From PGZG01 sp040235405 (GTDB lineage Bacteria > Pseudomonadota > Gammaproteobacteria > Pseudomonadales > Alcanivoracaceae): a stretch of 30,183 nt of DNA. The stretch covers positions 1 to 30,183 of the forward strand of contig JBECKT010000066.1 in assembly GCA_040235405.1 (NCBI GenBank), in the 5' to 3' direction. A program made the translations under genes and the position numbers. The notes under the pieces were generated by a model, which saw only the letters and a list, made by a program, of their open reading frames with translations, searched no databases and was not told where the DNA came from. This document shows, piece by piece, positions 1 to 7,550 of this stretch; position 1 is the stretch's first letter; each line of letters opens with the position of its first letter.

Positions 1-830
1 TCCTGCTCGGCCAGCGCTGGCGAGAATTTTTCCAGCTCATGGGCAATCGCGACAATGGCCGCGACCGGATCACTTTCATCAGCCGGGGCAATGTCGACCA
101 CATGCAACAGCAAGCGGGTACGGGCCAGATGCTTTAGAAAGCGAATACCCAGACCAGCACCTTCCGCCGCACCTTCGATCAGGCCGGGGATATCGGCCAT
201 AACGAAACTGCGATACTTGTCGACCTTGACCACGCCAAGATTCGGCACCAGCGTAGTAAAGGGGTAATCCGCCACTTTCGGCTTGGCCGCAGACACCGAG
301 CGAATCAGGGTGCTTTTGCCGGCATTGGGCATACCAAGCAAGCCGACATCAGCCAGCACTTTCAATTCCAGACGCAAATTACGCGACTCACCCGGCGTGC
401 CTTTGGTGGCCTTGCGTGGGGCACGGTTGGTGCTGCTTTTGAAATGGGTATTGCCCAGACCGCCGCGACCACCTTTGGCCACCATAACGCGCTCGCCATC
501 TTTGGTCAGATCCGCCAGCACCTCATCGGTGTCTATTTCAACTACCGTGGTACCAACCGGCACACGCAGCAGGATGTCCTCGGATGACTTGCCGGAGCAC
601 TGGCGGCCATGACCGGCCTCACCGCCACTGGCGCGAAAAATACGCTCATAGCGGTAATCCACCAGCGTATTCAGATTGCTGTCGGCCTCAACCAGTACCG
701 AGCCACCGGCACCGCCGTCACCGCCATCGGGACCGCCGTATTCAATCGACTTCTCGCGACGGAAGCTGACGCAGCCATCGCCGCCCTTGCCGGCGTGTAC
801 TTCAATGACTGCTTCATCTACGAACTTCAT
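1..830 (-). CDS. obgE: GTPase Obg/CgtA, N-terminal part (gene cut by window edge)
   Basis: Essential ribosome-associated GTPase acting in 50S assembly and stress control. About 276 codons are present from the ATG at 830-828; the family is usually about 390-400 residues, so the C-terminus lies outside the window. The N-terminus MKFVDEAVIEVHAGKGGDG and the following glycine-rich stretch (GGPDGGDGGAGG) are the Obg fold. The G domain follows with the P-loop GMPNAGKSTLI, a switch region YPFTTLVPNLG and the G3 motif DIPGLIEGA. AGGAAAAA-like purines lie just upstream as a probable ribosome binding site. It is downstream of rplU-rpmA in the same direction, as in many Gammaproteobacteria, but a strong terminator separates it from rpmA. 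Assignment is secure. Confidence 0.97.
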   Translation of the reverse strand, partial: MKFVDEAVIEVHAGKGGDGCVSFRREKSIEYGGPDGGDGGAGGSVLVEADSNLNTLVDYRYERIFRASGGEAGHGRQCSGKSSEDILLRVPVGTTVVEIDTDEVLADLTKDGERVMVAKGGRGGLGNTHFKSSTNRAPRKATKGTPGESRNLRLELKVLADVGLLGMPNAGKSTLIRSVSAAKPKVADYPFTTLVPNLGVVKVDKYRSFVMADIPGLIEGAAEGAGLGIRFLKHLARTRLLLHVVDIAPADESDPVAAIVAIAHELEKFSPALAEQ

Positions 831-870
831 TTTTTCTTCCGCTACGCTGTGCAATAGAACTGTCTGATAC

Positions 871-906
871 GAAAAAGCCCCGTCAGGAAATCCTGACGGG
901 GCTTTC
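871..906 (-). terminator. Intrinsic terminator between rpmA and obgE
   Basis: A perfect 15-bp stem, AAAGCCCCGTCAGGA at 874-888 against TCCTGACGGGGCTTT at 891-905, is followed on the minus strand by a run of five T. It lies 20 bases after the rpmA stop and about 40 bases before the obgE start, so it should end most rplU-rpmA transcripts and leave obgE on read-through or its own promoter. Confidence 0.9.
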
Positions 907-925
907 GACTTTCTTCAACCGGGTG

Positions 926-1186
926 TCAGGCAACCGGTTCGATGGTAACGAACTTGCGGCTTTGCGGGCCCTTGACTTCAAACTTCACCCGGCCAGTGGC
1001 GGTGGCGAAGATGGTGTGGTCACGGCCGATGCCGGTGTTCACACCAGAATGAAACTGGGTACCACGCTGACGCACGATGATTTCACCGGCGCTAACCAGC
1101 TGGCCGCCAAAACGCTTGACGCCAAGGCGTTTACTTTCTGAATCGCGACCGTTGCGGCTTGAGCCCGCGGCTTTTTTATGTGCCAT
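926..1186 (-). CDS. rpmA: 50S ribosomal protein L27
   Basis: Structural protein of the large ribosomal subunit whose N-terminal tail reaches the peptidyl transferase centre. The 86-residue product starts MAHKKAAGSSRNGRDSESK and contains GGQLVSAGEIIVRQRGTQFH, the standard L27 sequence at the usual length. A strong GGAGG ribosome binding site lies about eight bases before the ATG. It follows rplU by 27 bases, forming the conserved rplU-rpmA operon. No long N-terminal extension of the kind cleaved in Firmicutes is present. Confidence 0.98.
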   Translation of the reverse strand: MAHKKAAGSSRNGRDSESKRLGVKRFGGQLVSAGEIIVRQRGTQFHSGVNTGIGRDHTIFATATGRVKFEVKGPQSRKFVTIEPVA

Positions 1187-1213
1187 TGTTCAAATCCTCC
1201 GTCGAATCGCCGA

Positions 1214-1525
1214 TCAGGCCTGGATGCCGGTAATTTTCACTTCCGTAAACCACTGGCGGTGGCCAGCCTGGCGACGGTAGTGCTTGCGGCGACGAAACTT
1301 CATGATGCGGATCTTGTCGTGACGACCCTGGGACATCACCTCGGCGGTAACCTTGGCGCCGGAAATCAGCGGCTGGCCCACGTTGATCTTGTCGCCATCA
1401 GCCACCAGCAGAACTTCGTCAAAATCGACGTTTTCGCCAGTGCCCACTTCAAGCTTTTCAATGCGCAGGACGTCGCCCTGCTCTACCCGGTACTGCTTGC
1501 CACCGGTCTTGATTACTGCGTACAT
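1214..1525 (-). CDS. rplU: 50S ribosomal protein L21
   Basis: Large-subunit ribosomal protein that binds 23S rRNA. The 103-residue product begins MYAVIKTGGKQYRVEQGDVLRIEKL and contains KIRIMKFRRRKHYRRQAGHRQ, the conserved basic loop of L21. Length is typical. An AAGGAAAG ribosome binding site precedes the ATG. It is first in the rplU-rpmA operon, with a well-formed promoter about 100 bases upstream, so its mRNA has a leader of roughly 90 bases. Confidence 0.98.
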   Translation of the reverse strand: MYAVIKTGGKQYRVEQGDVLRIEKLEVGTGENVDFDEVLLVADGDKINVGQPLISGAKVTAEVMSQGRHDKIRIMKFRRRKHYRRQAGHRQWFTEVKITGIQA

Positions 1526-1621
1526 AGCACTTTCCTTACAGAGCCCCCGGTGGCGGACCTGGCCGATTACAGGCGCTGGTCACTTGCCGAGCCACGGCGA
1601 CGATTGAGTTCAGGGGCGCGG

Positions 1622-1651
1622 ATTGTAGGCCATCCGCCACCCCGAAGGCAA
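1622..1651 (-). promoter_or_regulatory. Candidate sigma-70 promoter for rplU-rpmA
   Basis: On the minus strand TTGCCT (1651-1646) and TACAAT (1627-1622) are spaced by 18 bases, a good match to -35 and -10 boxes. The predicted start near 1614 gives a leader of about 90 bases before rplU. Found by eye only. Confidence 0.6.
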
Positions 1652-1674
1652 CGGGATTTAGGCCACTGTTCACC

Positions 1675-1702
1675 TTGACGCGCCCCCCTCCCCTGTTAGC
1701 AT
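1675..1702 (+). promoter_or_regulatory. Candidate promoter for ispB
   Basis: TTGACG at 1675-1680 and TAGCAT at 1697-1702 are spaced by 16 bases, starting transcription about 18 bases before the ispB ATG. It lies back to back with the rplU promoter, so the two divergent units share about 200 bases of control DNA. Confidence 0.5.
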
Positions 1703-1727
1703 TGCCGCACCCAAGCCGGAAGCCCCC

Positions 1728-2702
1728 ATGGATTTCAAAGATCTGTACGCCGTCGTCGCTGACGACTTTGCCGCGGTCAACCAGTTCATCACCGACCGCC
1801 TGAACACCAATGTGCCGATGATCCGCGAGGTCGGCGAGTATATCGTCAGCTCCGGCGGCAAGCGCCTGCGCCCGCTGGTGGCGGTGCTGGCTGCCCGGGC
1901 CTGCGGCTATCAGGGCGACAAGCACATCCATGTGGCCGCCATCATCGAATTCCTGCACACCGCCACCCTGCTCCACGACGACGTCGTCGACGAATCCAGC
2001 CTGCGCCGGGGCCGGCCCACCGTGAACGCGGTCTGGGGCAACGCCGCCAGCGTACTGGTGGGGGATTTTCTGATCTCGCGGGCATTCCAGCTGGTGGTCG
2101 AGGTCGGCGATCTGGCCCTGATGGACATCCTCGCCGACAGCACCAACATCATCTCCGAAGGCGAAGTGCTGCAGCTGATCAACTGTCGTGATCCGGCCAC
2201 CACGGAAGAACGCTACATGCGGGTGATCCACCACAAGACCGCGAAGATGTTCGAATCGGCCGCTGAAACCGGCGCCGTTCTTGGCCTGGGTGGTGAGCAC
2301 CCGGAGCTGCGCGAGAAACTCGCCGCCTACGGTCGTCACCTTGGCATTGCTTTCCAGCTGGTTGACGATGTGCTTGATTACGTCGGCGATGCCGGCGAGC
2401 TGGGCAAGAATGTCGGTGATGATCTCGCCGAGGGCAAGCCAACCCTGCCGCTGATCCACGCCATGCGCGAGGGGCCGCCGGAGCAGTCAGCGATGATCCG
2501 CAACACCATCCTCAAGGGCGGCCTTGACCACCTCGACGAGATTCTTGCTGTGGTCCGCAGCAGTGGCGGCCTCGACTACACCATGGCCCAGGCTCGCAAG
2601 CAGACCGAACTGGCGCTGGCGGCGCTGGTCGAACTGCCAGCATCGCCGTACCGTGAGAGCCTGGAAGCACTGGCCCGCGAAGCTGTAAGCCGTCATTTCT
2701 GA
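1728..2702 (+). CDS. ispB: Octaprenyl/polyprenyl diphosphate synthase
   Basis: Trans-prenyltransferase that adds isopentenyl diphosphate units to make the all-trans polyprenyl side chain of ubiquinone. The 324-residue length is usual. The first aspartate-rich motif is LLHDDVVDES (DDVVD near residues 84-88) followed by LRRGRPTVN; the second is FQLVDDVLDY (DDVLD near 213-217). GGKRLRP near residues 43-49 is the substrate-binding lysine/arginine motif. It lies divergently from rplU, as in many Gammaproteobacteria. The chain length made cannot be read from the sequence with certainty; octaprenyl or nonaprenyl are both possible. Confidence 0.95.
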   Translation: MDFKDLYAVVADDFAAVNQFITDRLNTNVPMIREVGEYIVSSGGKRLRPLVAVLAARACGYQGDKHIHVAAIIEFLHTATLLHDDVVDESSLRRGRPTVNAVWGNAASVLVGDFLISRAFQLVVEVGDLALMDILADSTNIISEGEVLQLINCRDPATTEERYMRVIHHKTAKMFESAAETGAVLGLGGEHPELREKLAAYGRHLGIAFQLVDDVLDYVGDAGELGKNVGDDLAEGKPTLPLIHAMREGPPEQSAMIRNTILKGGLDHLDEILAVVRSSGGLDYTMAQARKQTELALAALVELPASPYRESLEALAREAVSRHF

Positions 2703-2773
2703 TGACCATCATGGTGGCCATAACGACCACCCCGTGAGCTGTTCGCCGGAATGACCGGAATGAGGAGAAACCG

Positions 2774-3361
2774 ATGATCCGCCTTTACTGCACCGCCCTG
2801 CTTGTCACCAGCCTGTCTGCCTGCGCCCTGAGTCCGCAGATGATTGATATCGTACCGAAGCCGGAAACCGTAACCCGCAACGTCGGCAATAATGAACCTG
2901 TCAGCATCACCACTACCGATCAGCGCAACAGCCCGGCGTTTGGCACCCGCGGCGGCGTCTATGGTGACACCAGCCTGATTCGCCCGGCCAACGACATGCC
3001 CGGCGCCATCACTCTGGCGGTGCGTCAGGGCCTGCAGCAGCAGGGCTTCAACGCCTACAACCCGGTTGCCGGCAGTAGCGAACTGGAAGTCCGCGTGGTC
3101 GAGTTCAGCTATGTGCCGGAAGAAGGCTCAGTGGTGAACCGGGTTGAAGTGAAAACCGAACTGCATGCACTGGCGCGCAATAATCGCGGCGATGAGTTCC
3201 GCGGCGTTTACCGCGCCGGCAACACCTACGAGCAGCCGCTGACACCGACCGCAACGCGCAATCAGATGATGCTGAATGAAGTGCTGAACCGGGCCCTGCG
3301 TCAGTTGCTCGCCGATGACAAACTGCTGAACTTCCTCAGCGGTAACATCACCACACCATGA
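2774..3361 (+). CDS. YajG-family outer-membrane lipoprotein
   Basis: Small secreted lipoprotein of unknown function. The 195-residue protein has a short hydrophobic signal ending in the lipobox SLSAC at about residues 13-17, with Ala after the cysteine, which favours sorting to the outer membrane. The mature part starts ALSPQMIDIVPKP and carries SITTTDQR and AITLAVRQGLQQQGF, which resemble E. coli YajG (about 190 residues, lipoprotein_16 family). GAGGAG sits six bases upstream of the ATG. Its stop overlaps the next start (ATGA), so it is translationally coupled to the DUF2238 gene. Confidence 0.75.
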   Translation: MIRLYCTALLVTSLSACALSPQMIDIVPKPETVTRNVGNNEPVSITTTDQRNSPAFGTRGGVYGDTSLIRPANDMPGAITLAVRQGLQQQGFNAYNPVAGSSELEVRVVEFSYVPEEGSVVNRVEVKTELHALARNNRGDEFRGVYRAGNTYEQPLTPTATRNQMMLNEVLNRALRQLLADDKLLNFLSGNITTP

Positions 3362-3948
3362 ACCTGATCTGGCAGGGGTTGTTCTGGCTGGTCCTGATCT
3401 GGTCAGGCTGGCAGCCCTTTGACCGGGCCACCTGGGTGCTCGAAGTATTTCCCGCGCTGCTGGCCTGGGCCATTCTGTTCTCCACCCGGCGACGTTTTCC
3501 GCTGACGCCATTGCTCTACGTACTGATTCTGCTGCACTGCATCATTCTGATGGTCGGCGGCAAATACACCTACGCACTGGTGCCCGCCGGCGACTGGGTA
3601 TCGGAACTGCTCGGCTGGTCGCGTAACAATTACGACAAACTCGGCCATCTGGCGCAGGGATTCGTTCCGGCGATGGTGGCGCGGGAATTGTTCATCCGGC
3701 TCGATGTGGTCGCTGACAAAGGCTGGCGCTTTGCCCTGATCACGCTCAGCGTGCTCGGCATCAGTGCCGCCTATGAACTGATCGAATGGTGGGTCGCGTT
3801 GCTGAGCGAAGAAGCCGCAGAATCCTTTCTCGGCACCCAGGGTTATGTCTGGGACACCCAGTCGGACATGTTTATGGCCCTGATCGGCGCCATCACCGCG
3901 CTGCTACTGCTTGGAAAATTCCATGACCGCCAGCTTGCCCGCCGCTGA
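3358..3948 (+). CDS. YjdF-like (DUF2238) inner-membrane protein
   Basis: Polytopic inner-membrane protein of unknown role. The 196-residue chain has about five to six hydrophobic segments, beginning with LFWLVLIWSGW. The family-typical core is WSRNNYDKLGHLAQGFVPAMVARELF, then ISAAYELIEWWVALL and QGYVWDTQSDMFMALIGA. These conserved charged residues inside or next to membrane segments (Asp-Lys, Glu-Trp-Trp, Asp-x-x-Ser-Asp-Met) are the hallmark of DUF2238. It starts within the stop of the preceding lipoprotein gene and overlaps the next small gene, so the three form one transcription unit. Confidence 0.8.
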   Translation: MNLIWQGLFWLVLIWSGWQPFDRATWVLEVFPALLAWAILFSTRRRFPLTPLLYVLILLHCIILMVGGKYTYALVPAGDWVSELLGWSRNNYDKLGHLAQGFVPAMVARELFIRLDVVADKGWRFALITLSVLGISAAYELIEWWVALLSEEAAESFLGTQGYVWDTQSDMFMALIGAITALLLLGKFHDRQLARR

Positions 3949-4222
3949 AATCCGGATTCGTTACTGTCGCCAGTGCAACTGGCTGCTGCGCGCCGGCTGG
4001 ATGGCACAGGAACTGCTCAGCAGTTTCGGTGACGACCTGCAGCGGGTCAGCCTGGAACCTGGCAGTGGCGGGATCTTCGAAATTCATGCCGGCGATCAAC
4101 TGATCTGGGAACGCAAGCGAGATGGCGGCTTCCCCGACATTGCCGAACTGAAACGCCGGGTTCGCGATGTGCTGTTCCCGGAGCGCGATCTCGGTCATCT
4201 TGATAAGGGCGGCAACCCGTAG
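3923..4222 (+). CDS. SelT/SelW/SelH-family (Rdx) CxxC protein
   Basis: Small thioredoxin-like-fold protein of the Rdx family, thought to act in thiol redox chemistry; bacterial members have no defined substrate. The 99-residue product begins MTASLPAAEIRIRYCRQCNWLLRA, with the CRQC redox motif placed just after the first beta strand as in SelW; here both positions are Cys rather than selenocysteine. LEPGSGGIFEIHAGDQLIWERK and GGFPDIAELKRRVRD are typical. I chose the ATG at 3923 over an in-frame TTG at 3911 because family members start close to the first strand. It overlaps the end of the DUF2238 gene by 26 bases. The stop codon lies inside a REP element. Confidence 0.8.
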   Translation: MTASLPAAEIRIRYCRQCNWLLRAGWMAQELLSSFGDDLQRVSLEPGSGGIFEIHAGDQLIWERKRDGGFPDIAELKRRVRDVLFPERDLGHLDKGGNP

Positions 4223-4270
4223 GAGCCGTCGATCGACGGCGAAAGCCTTTCGCGGCCGATCGGCCGCTCC
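4219..4270. repeat. REP pair (inverted, two subtypes)
   Basis: Two palindromic REP units face each other. The first (4219-4242) runs GTAGGAGCCGTC then GATCGACGGCGA; the second, inverted (4250-4270), reads on the minus strand GGAGCGGCCGAT then CGGCCGCGA. Both share the GGAGC head and CGA tail typical of Pseudomonas REPs but have different stem sequences. They fill the gap between two converging genes, and the first contains the stop codon of the preceding gene. Confidence 0.85.
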
Positions 4271-4273
4271 AGG

Positions 4274-4987
4274 TTATTCGCCGCCTCTCAGGCCGGCGTA
4301 ATCACAGAACTGCGTCACTTGATTCAAATCACCAACAATGTGATCGGCCAGCAGATACTCCAGGTCAAACGGGTGCAGGCCGATTCGCACCGCCCGTCCA
4401 CTGCGCCTCGCCCACTGCCAGTTCAACCGGTTACTGAACGCCAGCAGTTCTGCCCGCCAATGATTATCTGCTTCGTAGCCCGCCAGTGGCAGCACATGCT
4501 GGCTGCCACAACGCACACCCTCAACACCGGAAAGCGTTTCCAGCAAGGTGAAAGGCAGTGACATCCGCGCTTGCCTGCCAATTGGCCCCAGCGCCCATGC
4601 CGGCGGCACATATAGCGGCCCTATCGGCAGTTGATGCTGCTCGAACCAGGCATAACAGCGCAGCACCAGCGCCACCAGTTCATGCTCCGGCCGCGACAGG
4701 TGTTCAGCTGCATCACGCGACAACAGGGCGCTATGCAGACGATGAAACAGTGAGCGCCGTTCAACTGCCTGATGACACCAGCCATGCCCGGCGAGCGGGT
4801 GGCCTTTGGCTGCCATGCGACGCAACCAGTCCAGATCATCGTCTGACCAGTGCTGTCCCGGCACCACCAGCAGGGTAATGTCCTGCGGACGCAGTAACGG
4901 CACCGAGACAAACAACTGTGTCAGCATGGCGCTGACCGCCGCTCGCGACGATGGCATGACATCGTGAATCGATAGCAGCGCCCGCAT
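4274..4987 (-). CDS. DUF2334 polysaccharide-deacetylase-like protein
   Basis: Predicted carbohydrate esterase-like protein of the NodB superfamily, DUF2334 branch. From the ATG at 4987 it is 237 residues, beginning MRALLSIHDVMPS, where SIHDV corresponds to the metal-binding His-Asp strand. GHPLAGHGWCHQ near residues 61-72 matches the second histidine motif (H-x-x-x-H-G), and RIGLHPFDLE near the C-terminus supplies another conserved His-Pro. An upstream in-frame start at 5110 would bury it in the glycosyltransferase; the TGATG overlap with that gene's stop makes 4987 the better choice. No signal peptide is seen, so it is predicted cytoplasmic. It is paired with the GT4 gene and probably edits the same glycan or glycolipid; the substrate is unknown. 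Confidence 0.8.
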   Translation of the reverse strand: MRALLSIHDVMPSSRAAVSAMLTQLFVSVPLLRPQDITLLVVPGQHWSDDDLDWLRRMAAKGHPLAGHGWCHQAVERRSLFHRLHSALLSRDAAEHLSRPEHELVALVLRCYAWFEQHQLPIGPLYVPPAWALGPIGRQARMSLPFTLLETLSGVEGVRCGSQHVLPLAGYEADNHWRAELLAFSNRLNWQWARRSGRAVRIGLHPFDLEYLLADHIVGDLNQVTQFCDYAGLRGGE

Positions 4988-6156
4988 CAGACGCCAGACG
5001 TGGAAGCAAGCCGGCGCAGCAGGGCAAACACCGGCGAAGGCAGGGGCCTGGGCATATGCGCCGCCTGGCATGCAGCAATACGCAGCACCTGTGACCATTG
5101 CCCCAGGCACTGTTCATTGATGGCCCGTGCTGCCCGCTCACCCTCAGCGGCCATCTGCCAGTGTGCGGTCACCGGAAGTTGCTCCAGGCGCTTCAGTGCC
5201 TGCTGCGGGTGTTCGCCGGCATGCATGACAAACAGACCCGCCGCCAGCTCCGGCCAGTTATTGATGCCGCAAGCCGGCGTCACCATCACCAGACGCCGAC
5301 GCGCCATAGCTTCCAGCGCCACGGTGCCGAACGCTTCCACTGCCGATGGCAGAATCAACAGGTCGTGTTCATCCACCAACTCGACCACCCGGTCGCGGGC
5401 GCACCAGCCGAGAAAGCGCAAATTATTCTGCATCCCTGCATGGCGTTCGACCATAGGCCGCAACGGCCCGTCGCCGGCAACAGTGAAATGCAGATCCGGC
5501 CTGACTTTTGACAAAGCGAGAAACTGATCCAGATTTTTCTCGGCAGCAAGACGACCGACAAACAAAACTTTACGGATCCCGCGGTGCGGCGCCGTTACCG
5601 GCTTCCGGATAAATTGTGGCGCCAGTGGCGTGCCGACCAGATGCGGGTTGACGATACCGAGTGCGCGCAACTGCTCCAGCATTGGATCACTGATGGTGGC
5701 CACAGAAGCGGCTCGACGGAACATCCAGCGATTCAGCCAGCCAAGCAGCGTCCGGGCGACACTGGCCAACGCGCCGCGCCAGTAAAGATTGACCAGACTG
5801 TTGTAATCGGTTTGATGGGTGACGCAGACCGGGATGCCAAGACGTGCGGCGATCCAGCTGGCGGCAAAGGAAAAAATGCCGGGCCCGGGAATAACGATGA
5901 CATGCGGCTTCATGGTCATCACCAGCTGGGTCAGCTCGCGCATCTTTGGCAGGAAAAGTCGCTGGGTCGGATCGCCCGGCATCGGCAACGACAGGCCTTG
6001 GCAGGAGTGCGGCTCACCCAGCTTTGGTGACACCAGCTCAACCTGCTCGACCCGATCACGCAATTGCGCTACCAGATCCTGAAAATAGGTGCCGACACCA
6101 TTTCGTCCCTGAATGGCGTCAACCACAAACAGAATGCGCAGCTGATGTGTTTTCAT
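4987..6156 (-). CDS. GT4-family glycosyltransferase
   Basis: Retaining GT-B glycosyltransferase, 389 residues. The N-terminal acceptor domain begins RILFVVDAIQGRNGVGTYFQDL, and the C-terminal nucleotide-sugar domain has VLFVGRLAAEKNLDQFLAL, VAGDGPLRPMVERHAG, and the E-x7-E motif EAFGTVALEAMARR. This is the standard layout of the Glycos_transf_1 family. Its stop and the next gene's start share one base (TGATG), so it is coupled to the DUF2334 deacetylase. Acceptor and sugar donor cannot be predicted. No good ribosome binding site is obvious before the ATG at 6156. The divergent neighbour encodes a sulfotransferase, suggesting a shared surface glycan or lipid pathway. Confidence 0.88.
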   Translation of the reverse strand: MKTHQLRILFVVDAIQGRNGVGTYFQDLVAQLRDRVEQVELVSPKLGEPHSCQGLSLPMPGDPTQRLFLPKMRELTQLVMTMKPHVIVIPGPGIFSFAASWIAARLGIPVCVTHQTDYNSLVNLYWRGALASVARTLLGWLNRWMFRRAASVATISDPMLEQLRALGIVNPHLVGTPLAPQFIRKPVTAPHRGIRKVLFVGRLAAEKNLDQFLALSKVRPDLHFTVAGDGPLRPMVERHAGMQNNLRFLGWCARDRVVELVDEHDLLILPSAVEAFGTVALEAMARRRLVMVTPACGINNWPELAAGLFVMHAGEHPQQALKRLEQLPVTAHWQMAAEGERAARAINEQCLGQWSQVLRIAACQAAHMPRPLPSPVFALLRRLASTSGV

Positions 6157-6230
6157 GACGCCAGTGTGGTGGCGATATGTTCCGGAAATATGACAGCCCG
6201 GCGAACCGTCATCTGTCTGTCTTGATTCTG

Positions 6231-6264
6231 CCCCATGCTTGTCATCCTGATGACAGGCATGGGG
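6231..6264. promoter_or_regulatory. 34-base dyad over the sulfotransferase start
   Basis: Outer arms CCCCATGC (6231-6238) and GCATGGGG (6257-6264) enclose inner arms TGTCATC (6240-6246) and GATGACA (6249-6255), giving 15 paired positions with one mismatch pair and a two-base centre. It covers the first possible start codon of the sulfotransferase gene. It could be an operator for the divergent promoters or an mRNA hairpin hiding a GGGGG ribosome binding site used by a GTG at 6271. Confidence 0.6.
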
Positions 6265-7419
6265 GCAATAGTGTCATTACCAATATCACTGCCACAGCTT
6301 TTCTGGCGCAGCTTCTTCCCGGCGGCCGATAGTGCCTATCGGCGCTTTTCCCTGCAGCGGCTGGTGGTGATGCTGCTGTTCTGGCCGGTCTTTGTCAGCC
6401 TGCTGTTGGCCAACCGCCTGTGCCTGTGGCTGGACTCCCTGCTGTTTCCTGCATTCCGCAGCCTGCAAATAAACCAGCCGGTTTTCATTGCCGGCATTCC
6501 ACGCAGCGGCACCACCTTCCTGCACCGGCTGCTCGCCGGCGACAACCAGCGTTTTACCACCACGGCCCTGTGGGAATTGATTTTCGCCCCTTCCATTTTG
6601 CAACGGCGCTTCTGGCTGTCTGTCGCGGCACTGGACCGCAAGCTGGGCGCGCCGTGCGCACGCGCCCTGCACTGGCTGGAGCGGAAGCTGCTGGGCGGGC
6701 TGGATGGCGTGCACCGGACAGGCCTGCTTGATCCGGAGGAAGACTATCTGGCGCTGGCACCTTATCTTGGCTGTTTCCTGCTGATTCTGCCGTTCGGTGA
6801 CAGTGCCTTCTGGCGCCTTGCCCAACTGGATAGCGATGTCGGCGCCGCCGACAAAAAACGCCTGACGGGCATTTATCGCGGCCTGATCCAGCGTCATCTT
6901 TATGTGCATGGCCGCGACAGAACCTTCCTGTCGAAGAACCCGTCCTTTACCCCCTGGCTGCAAAGCCTGGCAGAAGAATTTCCGGACGCGCGCTTTATCG
7001 CCTGCGTGCGCACGCCCCATGAAGCTGTGCCTTCACAGGTCAGTTCGATTCTGGTCGGCGCACGGATTTTTTCCGGCAAGACAGATGTCGACTGGTGGCG
7101 GCAAGGCCTGACCGGGATGCTGGCGCACTACTACGAGACCCTGATGGACTGCCACCAGCGCTGGCCACAAAACAGATTCAGGGTTGTGGCAATGACGGAC
7201 CTGGCTGACGCACCGATGGCAACCATCGGTGCGATTTACCAGACCTTTCACTGGCCGATTAGCGATGCATACCGCGACTGGCTCAGCAACGAGGATGAAA
7301 AAGCAAAGCGATACCGTAGCGGTCACCAGTACGCCGGCGATGCCCTGGGAATCAGTAGCGAGGAAATCAGCCAGCGCTTCGACAAGCCCATTCGCTACTT
7401 CAACCTCAACTCCGTGTAG
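6235..7419 (+). CDS. Membrane-anchored PAPS-dependent sulfotransferase family protein
   Basis: Predicted to transfer sulfate from PAPS to an unknown acceptor. The 394-residue chain has an N-terminal hydrophobic segment (LVVMLLFWPVFVSLLLANRLCLWL), then the 5'-phosphosulfate loop FIAGIPRSGTTFLHRLLAG near residues 83-101, as in the Sulfotransfer_3 family. FLSKNPSFTPWLQSLAEEFPDARFIACVRTPHEAVPSQ matches the 3'-phosphate-binding region. The start is uncertain: ATG codons at 6235, 6250 and 6259 lie inside a long dyad without a clear ribosome binding site, while a GTG at 6271 has GGGGG six bases upstream. The gene is divergent from the glycosyltransferase/deacetylase pair. Its stop codon is inside a REP element. 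Confidence 0.8.
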   Translation: MLVILMTGMGAIVSLPISLPQLFWRSFFPAADSAYRRFSLQRLVVMLLFWPVFVSLLLANRLCLWLDSLLFPAFRSLQINQPVFIAGIPRSGTTFLHRLLAGDNQRFTTTALWELIFAPSILQRRFWLSVAALDRKLGAPCARALHWLERKLLGGLDGVHRTGLLDPEEDYLALAPYLGCFLLILPFGDSAFWRLAQLDSDVGAADKKRLTGIYRGLIQRHLYVHGRDRTFLSKNPSFTPWLQSLAEEFPDARFIACVRTPHEAVPSQVSSILVGARIFSGKTDVDWWRQGLTGMLAHYYETLMDCHQRWPQNRFRVVAMTDLADAPMATIGAIYQTFHWPISDAYRDWLSNEDEKAKRYRSGHQYAGDALGISSEEISQRFDKPIRYFNLNSV

Positions 7420-7538
7420 GAGCGGCTGATCAGCCGCGATTCTTGCCAGATCATTTCGCCGTCGGTCGACGGCTCCTACAAAACCGGAGCGGCCGACCCG
7501 CCGCGAAATCTTTATCGCCGTCGATCGACGGCTCCTGC
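7416..7538. repeat. Cluster of four alternating REP elements
   Basis: REP units lie at 7416-7439 (forward, stem AGCGGCTGATCAGCCGC), 7456-7479 (inverted, stem GCCGTCGGTCGACGGC-like), 7486-7506 (forward, degenerate GCGGCCGACCCGCCGC) and 7515-7538 (inverted, GCCGTCGATCGACGGC). Forward copies belong to the GCGGC subtype and inverted copies to the CCGTC subtype, so each pair is made of two different subtypes, as in a BIME. They fill the gap between the converging sulfotransferase and enoyl-CoA isomerase genes and may act as a bidirectional transcription stop or mRNA stabiliser. Confidence 0.88.
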
Positions 7539-7550
7539 AGGATGCAACGC

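Noticed and set aside
1536..2459. Long minus-strand open frame opposite ispB
   Set aside because: It is antisense to an unmistakable ispB, has low-complexity Gly/Gln/His/Asp content and no family motifs.
2703..2773. Short repeats GGAATGA and a partial ATGGTGGCCAT palindrome between ispB and the YajG-like gene
   Set aside because: Repeat units are only seven bases and the palindrome is incomplete; no T-run or promoter boxes are clear.
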